64,000 bases of DNA from Streptomyces sp. S.PB5 (GCF_030403745.1 NZ_JAQMWP010000004.1:372001-436000), one strand, 5' to 3'; positions 50,438-59,364 are shown, numbered from the stretch's first letter. Notes: generated by a model not told the origin, from the sequence alone. Made by a program: numbers and translations.

Positions 50438-52614
50438 ACGAACTCGGGGCCCGGGCGTCGGGGCAGGGGCGGATCTTCCAGACGTCCGGTGATCAGTACA
50501 TCCAGGAACACCATCACCATTACGACGCGGGCGCGGCCCCGCTCTTCGAGACCGGCCCGGAAGTGCGGCCGGCGGCCCCGACCGGCCCGGACACCGTACG
50601 CGTACCGCTGGTCGGCCGCCCGCCGGGCATCCTGCGCAACCGCGAGCAACTGCGCGGGGTGCTGAGCGCGGTCCTGGCCGGGCCCGGCGGTACGGCCCAT
50701 GTCGTGCACGGGATGGGCGGCTGCGGCAAGACCGCGCTGGCGCACTGGCTGTTCACCGAGGCGGTACGGGCACACGGGCGGGTCGGCTTCTGGGTGAACG
50801 CGTCCGAGCGGATGTCGTTGCGGGCGGGGATGCTGGCGGTGGCAGGGGACCGTGGCGCGGAACCCGGAGAGCTGGCCGCCGCGGCGGCGGGCCGGCGCGC
50901 CGCCGCCGACCTGGTCTGGCACCACCTCGACCACTCCGCCGAGCCCTGGCTTCTGGTGCTCGACAACGCCGACGACCCCTCGGTCCTGGCGGACGGCGCC
51001 TGGTTGCGCACCAGCCCGCGGGGCACGGTCCTGGTCACCACGCGGCACGCCACGTCCCCGCTGTGGCAGACGCCGGGAGTGGCGCGGCACGCGCTCGGCG
51101 TGCTGCCGCTGGAGGAGGCCGCCCAGGTCTTGTGCGACCTGGCGCCGGACGCCGGGGACCTGGACTCGGCGCGCAAGGTGGCCGCCCGCCTCGGCAGACT
51201 GCCACTCGCACTCACCCTCGCGGGATCTCACCTCGCCCACCAGCTCCTGGAGTCGTGGACGATGGACGAATACGACCGCAAGCTCGGCGAGGAGTCGACG
51301 GCGATCGTCGACCGGGGCGCCAGTGGCTACGGGGGCAGCCAGTCGCGTCATCTCGTGAGCCGGACCTGGCAGTTGTCGCTGGACGCGCTGGCCGGACAGG
51401 GACTGCCGGAGGCGACGACACTGCTGCGCCTGCTGTCGCTGCTGGCGGCGGACCCGGTGCCGCTCGCTGTTCTGGCCCCGCTGGCTCGCGGCGAGGTCAC
51501 GGTCGACGGACTCCAACCTCCGCTGGCGGCAGGGAAGTTGGAGCCCGCCCTGCGGGGCCTGCTCGATCACTCGCTGGCCGAGCTGGTCGAGACGGACGGG
51601 ACGCGGTGCGTACGGGCCCACGGCGTGCTGCTGGACAGTGTGGCGGCCGGGGTGCCCGCCGGACAGCGACCGGTGCTCACGGAGGCCGCGGCCCATCTGC
51701 TGGCCGCCGCACTGCCGGAGCGGGGCGCCGAGTCGCCCGAGGCGCGCGGCCGCCTCGCACTTCTGGCACCTCACGCTTCGGCGCTGCTCCTGGCAGCCCC
51801 CGGTGAACAGGCGGCACGGCTCGCGACGCGCGTCGCCCAGCAGGTGTTCGAGTCAGGTGACTACTCGGGCGCCATGGAACTCGCACCGGCGGTCGCCGGC
51901 CGGGTCGAAGCACTCCTGGGCGTGCGGCACCCGGTGGCTCTGGAGGCACGGGACATCGAGGCCGGGGCACTGTTCCGGATGGGGCGTTACGCGGAGTCCG
52001 AGGCACTGCACCGGCGTGTCCTGGGCCGCCGCGAACTCATCCTGGGGCCCGATCACCCGGACACGCTGCGCAGTTGTGTCGGGCTGCACCAGCCGCTCGA
52101 TCTGCTCGACCGGGACGAGGAGGCCGAACGCCTGCTCCGCCGGGCTCTTGAAGGGCAGCGCCGGGTGCTGGGGGCGGAGTCTCACGAAACCCTGCTCACC
52201 GGGGCCTGTCTGATCGAGGTGCTGTGCCAGCTGGGCGATGAGCGGGAGTTCGACGCCGAGAGCCGAGCGATCATCGCGGCGTGCGAGGGCGCGCTGCCGT
52301 CGGACCATCTCACGGCCTTGGCGGCGTTTCACGCCTATGCCATGGGCCTGCACCACCTGGGCCGGCACGAGGAAGCGGAGCCCGTGGCCCGGCAGGTGCT
52401 GGCCGACCGGACCCGTCTCCAAGGCCGCGACCACCCCCTCACGTTGACGGCCCTCTATCTCACCGCCGACATCGTCCACGACCTGGGAAGGGGTGACGAA
52501 GCCCTGCCCCTGCTCGAGGAAGTCGTCGAACGCCGCGAACGGGTGCTCGGCACCGAGCACCCGTTCACCGTGGAAGTACGTGAACTGCTTGCCGTCTGGC
52601 AGGCCGAAGCCTGA
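50434..52614 (+). CDS. NLR-like STAND NTPase (NB-ARC plus TPR) with N-terminal amyloid-type motif
   Basis: 726 residues. Residues 8-23 (ASGQGRIFQTSGDQYI) repeat the motif of the upstream protein, followed by EHHHHYD and a linker. The NB-ARC ATPase has P-loop GMGGCGKT (93-100), Walker B WLLVLDNADD (near 173), GTVLVTTR sensor and LPLALTLAGSHL (GLPL-like), then a winged-helix region. From about residue 500 there are 42-residue kinesin-light-chain-type TPRs (GRYAESEALHRRVLGRRELI; DEEAERLLRRALEGQRRVLG; GDEALPLLEEVVERRERVLG), ending at the last residues. Ligand sensing by the TPRs would trigger oligomerisation and template the effector's amyloid. Confidence 0.85.
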   Translation: MNELGARASGQGRIFQTSGDQYIQEHHHHYDAGAAPLFETGPEVRPAAPTGPDTVRVPLVGRPPGILRNREQLRGVLSAVLAGPGGTAHVVHGMGGCGKTALAHWLFTEAVRAHGRVGFWVNASERMSLRAGMLAVAGDRGAEPGELAAAAAGRRAAADLVWHHLDHSAEPWLLVLDNADDPSVLADGAWLRTSPRGTVLVTTRHATSPLWQTPGVARHALGVLPLEEAAQVLCDLAPDAGDLDSARKVAARLGRLPLALTLAGSHLAHQLLESWTMDEYDRKLGEESTAIVDRGASGYGGSQSRHLVSRTWQLSLDALAGQGLPEATTLLRLLSLLAADPVPLAVLAPLARGEVTVDGLQPPLAAGKLEPALRGLLDHSLAELVETDGTRCVRAHGVLLDSVAAGVPAGQRPVLTEAAAHLLAAALPERGAESPEARGRLALLAPHASALLLAAPGEQAARLATRVAQQVFESGDYSGAMELAPAVAGRVEALLGVRHPVALEARDIEAGALFRMGRYAESEALHRRVLGRRELILGPDHPDTLRSCVGLHQPLDLLDRDEEAERLLRRALEGQRRVLGAESHETLLTGACLIEVLCQLGDEREFDAESRAIIAACEGALPSDHLTALAAFHAYAMGLHHLGRHEEAEPVARQVLADRTRLQGRDHPLTLTALYLTADIVHDLGRGDEALPLLEEVVERRERVLGTEHPFTVEVRELLAVWQAEA

Positions 52615-54000
52615 TCAGCCCCTGGCCGCCCGCGCTCGCTGCCACGCGTACCCCACGCCCGCCAGCACCACCGTCATCCCGCCCGTGAAGTACAGCTGCA
52701 CCCGGGTGTCAGGCTCCCAGGCCATCAGCCCGAAGATCCCCACCATCCCCGCGATCGCCACCCACGTCAGCACCGGGAACGCCCACATCCGCACGGCCGG
52801 CTTCTCCGGCGCCTCGCGCTCCAGCCGCCCCCGCAGCCGCAGCTGCGAGACGGCGATGAAGCCCCAGACCACCAGGATCACCCCGCCGATCATGTTGAGC
52901 AGCCACGAGAAGACGTCGTCCGGGCGCCAGTAGCTCAGCACCACGCACACGAACCCGAAGACCGACGAGGCCAGGACGGCGATCCGCGGCACCCCGCCCG
53001 ACACACGGCCCAGCGCCTTGGGGCCCTGGCCCCGGGCGACGAGGGAGTAGGCGATGCGCGAGGAGCCGTAGATGTTGGCGTTCATCGCGCTCAGCAGCGC
53101 CACCAGCACGACCACGTTCATCAGCTGACCCGCGCCGGGGATGCCGAGGGAGTCCAGGGCGGCGACGTACGGGCCCTTCTCCATGACCGCCGCCGAGTCC
53201 CACGGGACCAGGGTCACGATGACCGCCATCGAGCCGATGTAGAAGAGCGCGATGCGCCACATCGCGGTACGGACCGCGACCGCGACCCCCTTCACCGGGT
53301 TCTCCGACTCCGCCGCCGCGATGGTGACCGTCTCCAGACCGCCGTACGCGAAGACGGAGGCGAGGACGCCGATGACGAGCCCCTCGCTGCCGTTGGGGAG
53401 GAAGTCGGTGAGGTGCGACGTGCCGGGGGACTCCGTACCCGGCAGGACCCCGGCGATCGCCAGCACGCCCAGCACCAGGAACAGGCCGATCGCACCCACC
53501 TTCAGCGCCGCGAACCAGAACTCGAACTCGCCGAAGTTCTTCACCGCGGCCAGGTTCGTCGCGCAGAAGACGACCATGAAGAGGGCGACCCACGCCCACT
53601 CCGGCGTCCCCGGCAGCCAGCCCGTCACGATCTTCGCCGCGCCGATGCCCTCCAGGCCCACGGCCGTGCAGAGCAGGATCCAGAAGGACCACCCGGCGGT
53701 GAAGCCCGCCCAGGGGCCGATGGCCCGCTCCGCGTGCGCGGAGAACGAACCCGACGACGGATACGCCGCCGACATCTCACCCAGCATCCGCATCACCAGC
53801 ATCACAAGGAGACCGGAGAGGGCGTACGCGACGACGATGGACGGACCGGCGGCGGCGATGCCCGCGCCGGATCCGACGAACAGACCCGCGCCGATGACAC
53901 CGCCCAGGGCGATCATCGACAGGTGGCGCTGCTTGAGACCGTGGGACAGGGTCCCGGAGGCGTCCGACGTTTGTGGGGGTGTGACGGTGGTGCTGGGCAT
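52615..54000 (-). CDS. APC-family amino-acid permease (GabP/AnsP-like)
   Basis: A 461-residue transporter with 12 hydrophobic helices. The signature near residue 25 is LKQRHLSMIALGGVIGAGLF with the unwound GSGAGI of helix 1. The motif MLGEMSAAYPSSGSFSAHAE and AFPVLTWVAIAGMVGIF support the amino-acid-polyamine family. It imports amino acids such as GABA, asparagine or aromatic ones with a proton; specificity is not visible. The start at MPSTTVTPPQ has only a weak ribosome site (GGACGAG). It is convergent with the NLR gene, the two stops being adjacent (TGATCA). Confidence 0.9.
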   Translation of the reverse strand: MPSTTVTPPQTSDASGTLSHGLKQRHLSMIALGGVIGAGLFVGSGAGIAAAGPSIVVAYALSGLLVMLVMRMLGEMSAAYPSSGSFSAHAERAIGPWAGFTAGWSFWILLCTAVGLEGIGAAKIVTGWLPGTPEWAWVALFMVVFCATNLAAVKNFGEFEFWFAALKVGAIGLFLVLGVLAIAGVLPGTESPGTSHLTDFLPNGSEGLVIGVLASVFAYGGLETVTIAAAESENPVKGVAVAVRTAMWRIALFYIGSMAVIVTLVPWDSAAVMEKGPYVAALDSLGIPGAGQLMNVVVLVALLSAMNANIYGSSRIAYSLVARGQGPKALGRVSGGVPRIAVLASSVFGFVCVVLSYWRPDDVFSWLLNMIGGVILVVWGFIAVSQLRLRGRLEREAPEKPAVRMWAFPVLTWVAIAGMVGIFGLMAWEPDTRVQLYFTGGMTVVLAGVGYAWQRARAARG

Positions 54001-54140
54001 GGGCGCGGCTCGTCCAATGCGTGAGATGGGCAAAAACGCCCACAGTCTGGGCAGCCTCTCCGCTCACAGGGAGAGACTGCCCACTATCCGGACACGTCCG
54101 GCACGGACGGTGACCGGACCACCACGCCCGTGAACTACGT

Positions 54141-54176
54141 GGCCACGCTCGTGTACTACTCGGCCACGCTCGTGTA
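54141..54176. repeat. 21-bp tandem duplication covering the last codons and stop of the dioxygenase gene
   Basis: GGCCACGCTCGTGTA occurs at 54141-54155 and 54162-54176. On the minus strand the terminal YTSVAE-stop codons are repeated as YTSVAT-stop just after the real stop. Confidence 0.85.
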
Positions 54177-55046
54177 GTGCGAGGCGTCGCCCTCCACCGA
54201 CCAGCTCTGCTTGCCCTCGACGCCGACCGGGACGTCACCGGCGACGGTCACCCGGTGCAGCCGGCGCGGCTGACGGTCGTAGTTGTCGACGGCGTAGTGC
54301 TGGGTGATGCGGTTGTCGAAGAGCACGAGCTGATTCTCGGACCAGCGGTGGCGCAGGATGTGCTCGGGCCTGACCACGTACGACTGGAGCAGGTCGAGCA
54401 GGGTGCGGGACTCGGCGACCGACAGCCCCACGATCCGCTGCGCGAACCCGCCGATGAACAGCCCGCGTTCGCCGGTCAGCGGGTGGACGCGGACGACGGG
54501 GTGCGCGGTCCGGTACTTGATCGAGGTGAACTGGGCGCGCTGGGCGGCCCGTTCCTCGTCGATGTCCTCCGCCGGGACCGCGTAGTCGTAGTCGTTGGTG
54601 TGCTCGGCCCACAGCGTGTCGGCCAGCTGCCGCAGCGGATCCGGCAGACTCCGGTACGCGGCCGCCGAGTTGGCGATCAGGGTCTCGCCGCCGTACGACG
54701 GGATGGTGATGCTGCGCAGGGTGCTGGCCTGCGGCGGGTTGAGGACGAAGGTGACGTCCGTGTGCCAGTGGCTGGCGCTGCCCTGCTCGCTGTCGACGGG
54801 CAGCACATTCGCGGCGCCCTCGACGGCGGGCACGGTCGGATGGGCGGTGGTGAGCTCGCCGAAGTGGCGGGCGAAGGCCTGCTGGCCCTCGTCGTCCACG
54901 TGCACGTCGTCGAAGACGAGCGCCTTGTGGACGTTGAGCGCCTCGCGGACGGCGGCGACCGTCTCCTCGTCGAGGGGCTTGGAGATGTCGACACCGGAGA
55001 CGCGGGCGCCGATGTGGGCGGTGACCTTGGTGATCTCGATGCTCAT
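54156..55046 (-). CDS. TauD/TfdA-family alpha-ketoglutarate dioxygenase
   Basis: A 296-residue Fe(II)/2-oxoglutarate dioxygenase. The ligand triad is HxD in SHWHTDVTFVLNPP and the distal His near residue 260 (RRLHRVTVAGD). The 2-oxoglutarate Arg is in the same RRLHR segment. The N terminus EITKVTAHIGARVSGVDISKPL matches TauD and related sulfonate/sulfate-ester oxygenases. It would hydroxylate an organosulfur compound to free sulfite or sulfate. The ATG follows GAGAGGAC. It lies 29 bp after the FMN monooxygenase gene and should be co-transcribed with it, downstream of the ssu-type transporter. Confidence 0.9.
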   Translation of the reverse strand: MSIEITKVTAHIGARVSGVDISKPLDEETVAAVREALNVHKALVFDDVHVDDEGQQAFARHFGELTTAHPTVPAVEGAANVLPVDSEQGSASHWHTDVTFVLNPPQASTLRSITIPSYGGETLIANSAAAYRSLPDPLRQLADTLWAEHTNDYDYAVPAEDIDEERAAQRAQFTSIKYRTAHPVVRVHPLTGERGLFIGGFAQRIVGLSVAESRTLLDLLQSYVVRPEHILRHRWSENQLVLFDNRITQHYAVDNYDRQPRRLHRVTVAGDVPVGVEGKQSWSVEGDASHYTSVAE

Positions 55047-55075
55047 GGGATGTCCTCTCAGACAGGTCAGGCAGG

Positions 55076-56419
55076 TCAGACGAGTTGGTCGACGGCGGCT
55101 GTGTACTGGTTGGCGGGGCGGGGGAGGCCGTAGCGCTCCCGCAGGGTGGTCCGGCGCGGGCCGTACTCCTCGCGGAGCAGTCCGCGGGCGCGGAGCAGCG
55201 GAACGACGTGGTCGACGAAGAGTTCGAGGCCGGACGGCAGCACGGCCGGCATGATGTTGAACCCGTCGGCGGCACCGAGCGTGAACCACCGCTCGATCTC
55301 GTCGGCGACCTGCTCGGGCGTCCCCGCGAACGTGAGGTGCCCGCGCCCGCCGCCGAGCCGCCCGATGAGCTGCCGTACGGTGAGCCGTTCGCGGCGGGCG
55401 AGTTCGACGACGAGGGTGTAGCGGCTCTTCGCGCCCTCGATGGCGTCCTCGGAGGGCAGATCGGCGGGCAACTCGGCATCCAACTCAAGGCTGCCTGAGG
55501 GCAGTTGGAGGAGCCGCTCCAGATTGGCCACCCCGTGCGTGTGCACGATGTGATCCTCCAGAAGCTGTTCCGCCGCCCGCGCCTCCGCCTCCGTCGACCC
55601 GATCACGGGCACGATCCCGGGCAGCACCTTGATGTGCTCGGGATCCCGGCCGGCGTGCCGCGCACGGGCCTTGAGGTCGGAGTAGAACTCCTGGGCGTCC
55701 TTGAGAGTCTGCTGCGCGGTGAACACGGCCTCCGCGTACCGCGCCGCGAACCGCTTGCCGTCCTCACTCGACCCGGCCTGCACGAGCAGGGGATAACCCT
55801 GGGGAGAGCGGGGCACGTTGAGGGCGCCCTCGACACTGAAGTACGTCCCTTGATGCCGGGGCGGATGAATCTTGGCGTCATCCCCCCAGACACCGGCGTC
55901 CTTGTCCCCGACGATCGCGTCGTCCTCCCAGCTGTCCCAGAGCTTGAGAGCGACGTCCACGAACTCGGCGGCACGGGCGTACCGCTCGGCATGCGCGGGT
56001 TCGGCATCGAGCCCGAAGTTCCGCGCCGCCTCCGCCCCGGCGGTGGTGACGATGTTCCAGCCGGCCCGGCCCCGGCTGATGATGTCGAGGGAGGCGAACT
56101 TCCGGGCCAGGTTGTAGGGCGAGTTGTACGACGTCGACGCGGTGGCGATGAGCCCGATGTGCTCGGTCGCCGTGGCCAGTGCGGTGAGAAGAGTGAGCGG
56201 TTCCAGCGCCCCTGCGGGCCGTTGAGCGACGTTGCCCCACAGCTGGGGCCCGTCGGCGAGAAACAGCGAGTCGAAGGTGCCGCGCTCGGCGGTTCTGGCG
56301 AGCCGCACGTAGTGCCCGAGCTCGACATGAGCATGGGGGTCACTCTCGGGCAGCCGCCAGGAGGCTTCGTGGTGCCCGGTGTTCATGAGGAAGGCGTTGA
56401 GGTGGAGTTGGCGGGGCAT
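55076..56419 (-). CDS. FMN-dependent monooxygenase (NtaA/SnaA/DmoA/SoxA family)
   Basis: A 447-residue luciferase-like monooxygenase. FDSLFLADGPQLWG, then SYNSPYNLARKFASLDIISR, GRAGWNIVTTAGAEAARNFG and QGYPLLVQAGSSEDGKRFAA are the NtaA/DmoA blocks for FMNH2 and substrate. Members oxidise nitrilotriacetate, dibenzothiophene sulfone, dimethyl sulfide or similar compounds with a separate flavin reductase. Placed between a TauD-type dioxygenase and a sulfonate-type transporter, it likely releases sulfur from an organosulfur compound. The ATG follows AAAGGAAC. No dedicated flavin reductase gene is seen next to it. Confidence 0.9.
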   Translation of the reverse strand: MPRQLHLNAFLMNTGHHEASWRLPESDPHAHVELGHYVRLARTAERGTFDSLFLADGPQLWGNVAQRPAGALEPLTLLTALATATEHIGLIATASTSYNSPYNLARKFASLDIISRGRAGWNIVTTAGAEAARNFGLDAEPAHAERYARAAEFVDVALKLWDSWEDDAIVGDKDAGVWGDDAKIHPPRHQGTYFSVEGALNVPRSPQGYPLLVQAGSSEDGKRFAARYAEAVFTAQQTLKDAQEFYSDLKARARHAGRDPEHIKVLPGIVPVIGSTEAEARAAEQLLEDHIVHTHGVANLERLLQLPSGSLELDAELPADLPSEDAIEGAKSRYTLVVELARRERLTVRQLIGRLGGGRGHLTFAGTPEQVADEIERWFTLGAADGFNIMPAVLPSGLELFVDHVVPLLRARGLLREEYGPRRTTLRERYGLPRPANQYTAAVDQLV

Positions 56420-56458
56420 GCGGGGTTCCTTTGTGTGGGTCTTTGCTTTTCAGCCCGT

Positions 56459-56478
56459 CTGGGGGCGGCAGCCCCCAG
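56459..56478 (-). terminator. hairpin between transporter and monooxygenase genes
   Basis: CTGGGGGC / GCCCCCAG, 8-bp stem with GGCA loop, followed by a GGGAC pentamer array (56478-56500). It may attenuate transcription into the two oxygenase genes. Confidence 0.5.
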
Positions 56479-56529
56479 GGACGGGACGGGACGGGACGGG
56501 TAGGGGCGGCGGGGGCGAGGCAACCTCAC

Positions 56530-56588
56530 GGTCACCCCCCCGTCCCCGGTCACCCCCCGTCCCCGATCACCCCCCGTCCCCGGTCACC
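56530..56588. repeat. 17-bp tandem repeat GGTCACCCCCCGTCCCC, three and a half copies
   Basis: Copies start at 56530, 56548, 56565 and 56582. The array covers the last codons and stop of the ssuB-like gene, so the stop TGA is repeated in several units. Confidence 0.85.
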
Positions 56589-57292
56589 CCCAACGCCCCC
56601 AGCAACCGCTCCCGGTACTCCCCGAGCAACGGATCCCGATACGACCGCGGATGATCCCGCTCGATCGCCAGATCGAGCCCGACCCGCCCGTCCTCCAGCA
56701 CCAGCACCCGGTCCGCCAGCACGATCGCCTCGTCCACGTCATGCGTGACCAGCAGCACCGACGGCCGATGCCGCTCCCACAACTCCCGCAGCAGCGCATG
56801 CATCCTGATCCGGGTCAGCGCATCCAGCGCCCCGAACGGCTCATCGGCCAGCAGCAACTCCGGCTCCCGCACCAGCGACCGGGCCAGCGCAGCCCGCTGC
56901 GCCTCACCCCCGGACAGCTCGTTCGGCCAGGCCCGCTCCCGCCCCTTGAGCCCCACCTCCTCCAGAGCGGCCCGCCCCGCAGCCACCCCGTCGGTCCCCA
57001 GCAGTACGTTGTCCAGCACCCGCCGCCACGGCAGCAGCCGGGAGTCCTGGAACACCACCGACACCCGCTCAGGAGCGCTGAGCTGCCCGCTCCCGGCCAC
57101 CTCGTGATCCAGCCCCGCGATGGCCCGCAGCAACGTGCTCTTCCCGGACCCGCTGTGCCCGAGCAGCGCCACGAACTGCCCGGCGGGAATGTCCAGATCG
57201 ACCCCGTCGAGGACGACCCGCCCGTCGAACGACCGGGTGAGCCCCCGCAGTTGTACGGCCGGCCGGGTCAGCTGCTCAGTGTGCGGCGCCAT
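56567..57292 (-). CDS. sulfonate/nitrate-type ABC transporter ATPase (SsuB-like)
   Basis: 241 residues. Walker A is GHSGSGKST, the Q-loop VVFQDSRLLPWRRV carries the LLPW typical of SsuB/TauB, the signature is LSGGEAQ, Walker B is LLLADEPFGALD and the switch is LLVTHDVDEAI. It powers uptake of the sulfonate captured by the downstream-named binding lipoprotein. Its start overlaps the end of the permease gene by 25 bp, giving tight coupling. The C terminus lies in a tandem repeat that duplicates the stop region. Confidence 0.9.
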   Translation of the reverse strand: MAPHTEQLTRPAVQLRGLTRSFDGRVVLDGVDLDIPAGQFVALLGHSGSGKSTLLRAIAGLDHEVAGSGQLSAPERVSVVFQDSRLLPWRRVLDNVLLGTDGVAAGRAALEEVGLKGRERAWPNELSGGEAQRAALARSLVREPELLLADEPFGALDALTRIRMHALLRELWERHRPSVLLVTHDVDEAIVLADRVLVLEDGRVGLDLAIERDHPRSYRDPLLGEYRERLLGALGVTGDGG

Positions 57293-58119
57293 GACAGCAC
57301 CCTCCGTTCGATGAGACGGACCGTGCTGTCGGAAGCGAGGCCGAACACCCCGTACACGACGAGCCCGACGAGAATGACGTCGGACTGGCCGTAGTTCTGG
57401 GCCTGGAACATCATGTAGCCGAGCCCGCTGGTGGCATTGATCTGTTCGAGCACGACCAGCCCGAGCCAGGAGCCGGTGACACCGAGCCGGAGTCCCACGA
57501 AGAATCCGGGCAACGCACCGGGGATCACGATCTGCCGGATGAACTGGAACCGGTTCAGCCCCTGCACCTCGGCGAGTTCGACGAACCGGCTGTCGATCCC
57601 GGACAGCGCGGCATGGGTGTTGAGGTAGATCGGGATGTAGACGACGATCGCGATGATGGCGACCTTGAACGTCTCCCCGATCCCCAGCCAGAGAATGAAC
57701 AACGGGATCAGACCCAGCGTCGGAATCGCCCGGTTGAGATTCACCGACCCGTCGATGAGCGCCTCCCCGACCCGGCTGAGCCCGGCCGCCAGCGCCAGCG
57801 CGACCCCGGCGACGAGCCCGATCGCGAACCCGGAGGCGGCCCGTTGCAGCGAGGTCAGGATGTCCCCGACGAGCGTCCCGTCCGTCCACAGATGCGCACC
57901 GGTCTCCACGACCGTCCAGGGCGCCGGGATCGCCGCCGGGTCCAGCCGCCCCGTGGCGGAGGCGGCCGCCCACAGGGCGAGGAGCAGCAGGGGCCCGATG
58001 AGCCGGGTGGCGGGGAGCCGACGGCCGGGGGAGAGACCCCGCCGCCTGCGCCGTACAGCCCGCGAGGTCTCCGAGACGGCCGGTGCCGTCGCCGCTGTGG
58101 TCGTCGTCGCCGCGCTCAC
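57268..58119 (-). CDS. sulfonate/nitrate-type ABC transporter permease (SsuC-like)
   Basis: 283 residues, GTG start overlapping the binding-protein stop (GTGA). After a basic lead (RRRRRGLSPGRRL) come about six helices. The EAA-type cytoplasmic loop is RFVELAEVQGLNRFQFIRQI and the family block is NRAIPTLGLIPLFILWLGIG. It forms the membrane channel for alkanesulfonates, taurine or related anions together with the ATPase and lipoprotein of the same operon. Confidence 0.9.
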   Translation of the reverse strand: MSAATTTTAATAPAVSETSRAVRRRRRGLSPGRRLPATRLIGPLLLLALWAAASATGRLDPAAIPAPWTVVETGAHLWTDGTLVGDILTSLQRAASGFAIGLVAGVALALAAGLSRVGEALIDGSVNLNRAIPTLGLIPLFILWLGIGETFKVAIIAIVVYIPIYLNTHAALSGIDSRFVELAEVQGLNRFQFIRQIVIPGALPGFFVGLRLGVTGSWLGLVVLEQINATSGLGYMMFQAQNYGQSDVILVGLVVYGVFGLASDSTVRLIERRVLSWRRTLSS

Positions 58120-59183
58120 TTCCGGTACTCCTCTGCTACGGACTTCGCGGCGATGGACTCGAAGCGGTGGTCGAAGAGCGAGGACACGTCGAACTTCTTC
58201 ACGAACCCGCCCTCCGCGAGCAGATCCGCGGTCTCCTGCTCCCACTGGACCGCCTCGCCCCAACTCGGCGGGAACAGCGGCTTGTTGGCGAGCCTCGTGA
58301 TCCCCTGCGCCTGCGCGAGGGTCAGGTTCTGCGTCTTGACGTAGAACTCCTCGTTCCAGACATCGGGGTTCTCGTACGTCCACACCTGGCCCTTGGCCCA
58401 GAAGGGGATGTACGCGGCGACCGCGGCCGCCTTCGCCTCGTCGCCCAGCACGCTGACCGGCGCCCACAGCAGATTGAGCAGGTCGACGACGTCCGTGGTG
58501 ATGACCCGGGCGCCCTTGGCCTCGTACTGCGAGAGATAGGCGGGCGACTGGGTGTTGCCGAGCGGGGCGATGTCCACCTGGCCCGACTGGAGGGCGGTGA
58601 GGAACTGGTTGCTGGTCAGCGGGACCAGCTTCACCTCGTCGTACGCGAGGCCCGCCTTCTTCAACGCCCGCAGCAGCACGACCCCTTGGGCCTGGCCCTG
58701 CGAGAACGCCAGCTTCCTGCCCCGGAAGTCCTCGACCGTGCGGATGTCGCTGCCGGGCTTGGTGGCGAAGACGTAGTTGGGCTTGCGGGTGATGTTGATC
58801 GCGACGATCTTCGCGTCGAATCCCTGGTAGTGCGCCTGGATCGGCGGAATACCCGCGTTGTTGGCGAGGTCGAGGGACTTGGCGCGGAAGGCGTTGATGA
58901 CATCGGGCCCGGCGCCGATGTTCACCCAGCTGGAGACCTCGAACGGCAGCCTGCCCAACTTCGCGAGCTTGAACTGGAGTTGCTGGGTGCCGGAGAAGGA
59001 GGCGACCTTCAGACTCGTACCGGCCGGGACCTTGTCGGCGAGCGGGGCGGTCGAGGCGCCCTTGCCGCCGGTGGCGGCGCTGGACTCGGCGCAGCCGCTG
59101 AGACCGGCGACGCCGGCCGCGGCGCCCACGAGAGAGGTCAGGAAAAGACGCCGGTCTATGCCGGACGTACGCGAAAAGGGCAT
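58116..59183 (-). CDS. sulfonate/nitrate-type ABC transporter binding lipoprotein (SsuA-like)
   Basis: 355 residues. The leader has a twin Arg (DRRLFLTSLVGAAAGVAGLS) and a lipobox ending in LSGC, suggesting Tat- or Sec-exported lipoprotein. The mature part follows the NMT1/SsuA fold: LKVASFSGTQQLQFKLAKLG, then PDVINAFRAKSLDLANNAG, AINITRKPNYVFATKPG and KLAFSQGQAQGVVLLRALKK. It binds an organosulfur compound outside the membrane. It starts the leftward operon of transporter and oxygenases. MPFSRTSG is the best start (GGAG upstream). A TTGACA-like -35 lies on the minus strand at 59342-59347. Confidence 0.88.
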   Translation of the reverse strand: MPFSRTSGIDRRLFLTSLVGAAAGVAGLSGCAESSAATGGKGASTAPLADKVPAGTSLKVASFSGTQQLQFKLAKLGRLPFEVSSWVNIGAGPDVINAFRAKSLDLANNAGIPPIQAHYQGFDAKIVAINITRKPNYVFATKPGSDIRTVEDFRGRKLAFSQGQAQGVVLLRALKKAGLAYDEVKLVPLTSNQFLTALQSGQVDIAPLGNTQSPAYLSQYEAKGARVITTDVVDLLNLLWAPVSVLGDEAKAAAVAAYIPFWAKGQVWTYENPDVWNEEFYVKTQNLTLAQAQGITRLANKPLFPPSWGEAVQWEQETADLLAEGGFVKKFDVSSLFDHRFESIAAKSVAEEYRK

Positions 59184-59364
59184 GGGAGGACTCCAACTGA
59201 ATTGGTGCATGAGAAGACGTGGAGAAGTAATTTCACGCGGCAGAAATGAGCAGGTCACACGGGGCGACGTGTCAGCAACAGAAGGCGCGACAGTGCAGGT
59301 GAGGGCTCATGAAAACGATGCTCCCGGTGGGGTGGAACCCCTGTCAACATTCGGAGTTTCTGAA

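Noticed and set aside
50012..52614. Classical toxin-antitoxin pair
   Set aside because: The second protein is a large NB-ARC/TPR ATPase and the first carries the same amyloid-type motif, which fits an NLR-effector pair better than a toxin and antitoxin.
59184..59364. Riboswitch upstream of the sulfonate transporter genes
   Set aside because: I could not draw a SAM- or other known riboswitch fold; only a possible -35 (TTGACA on the minus strand) is seen.
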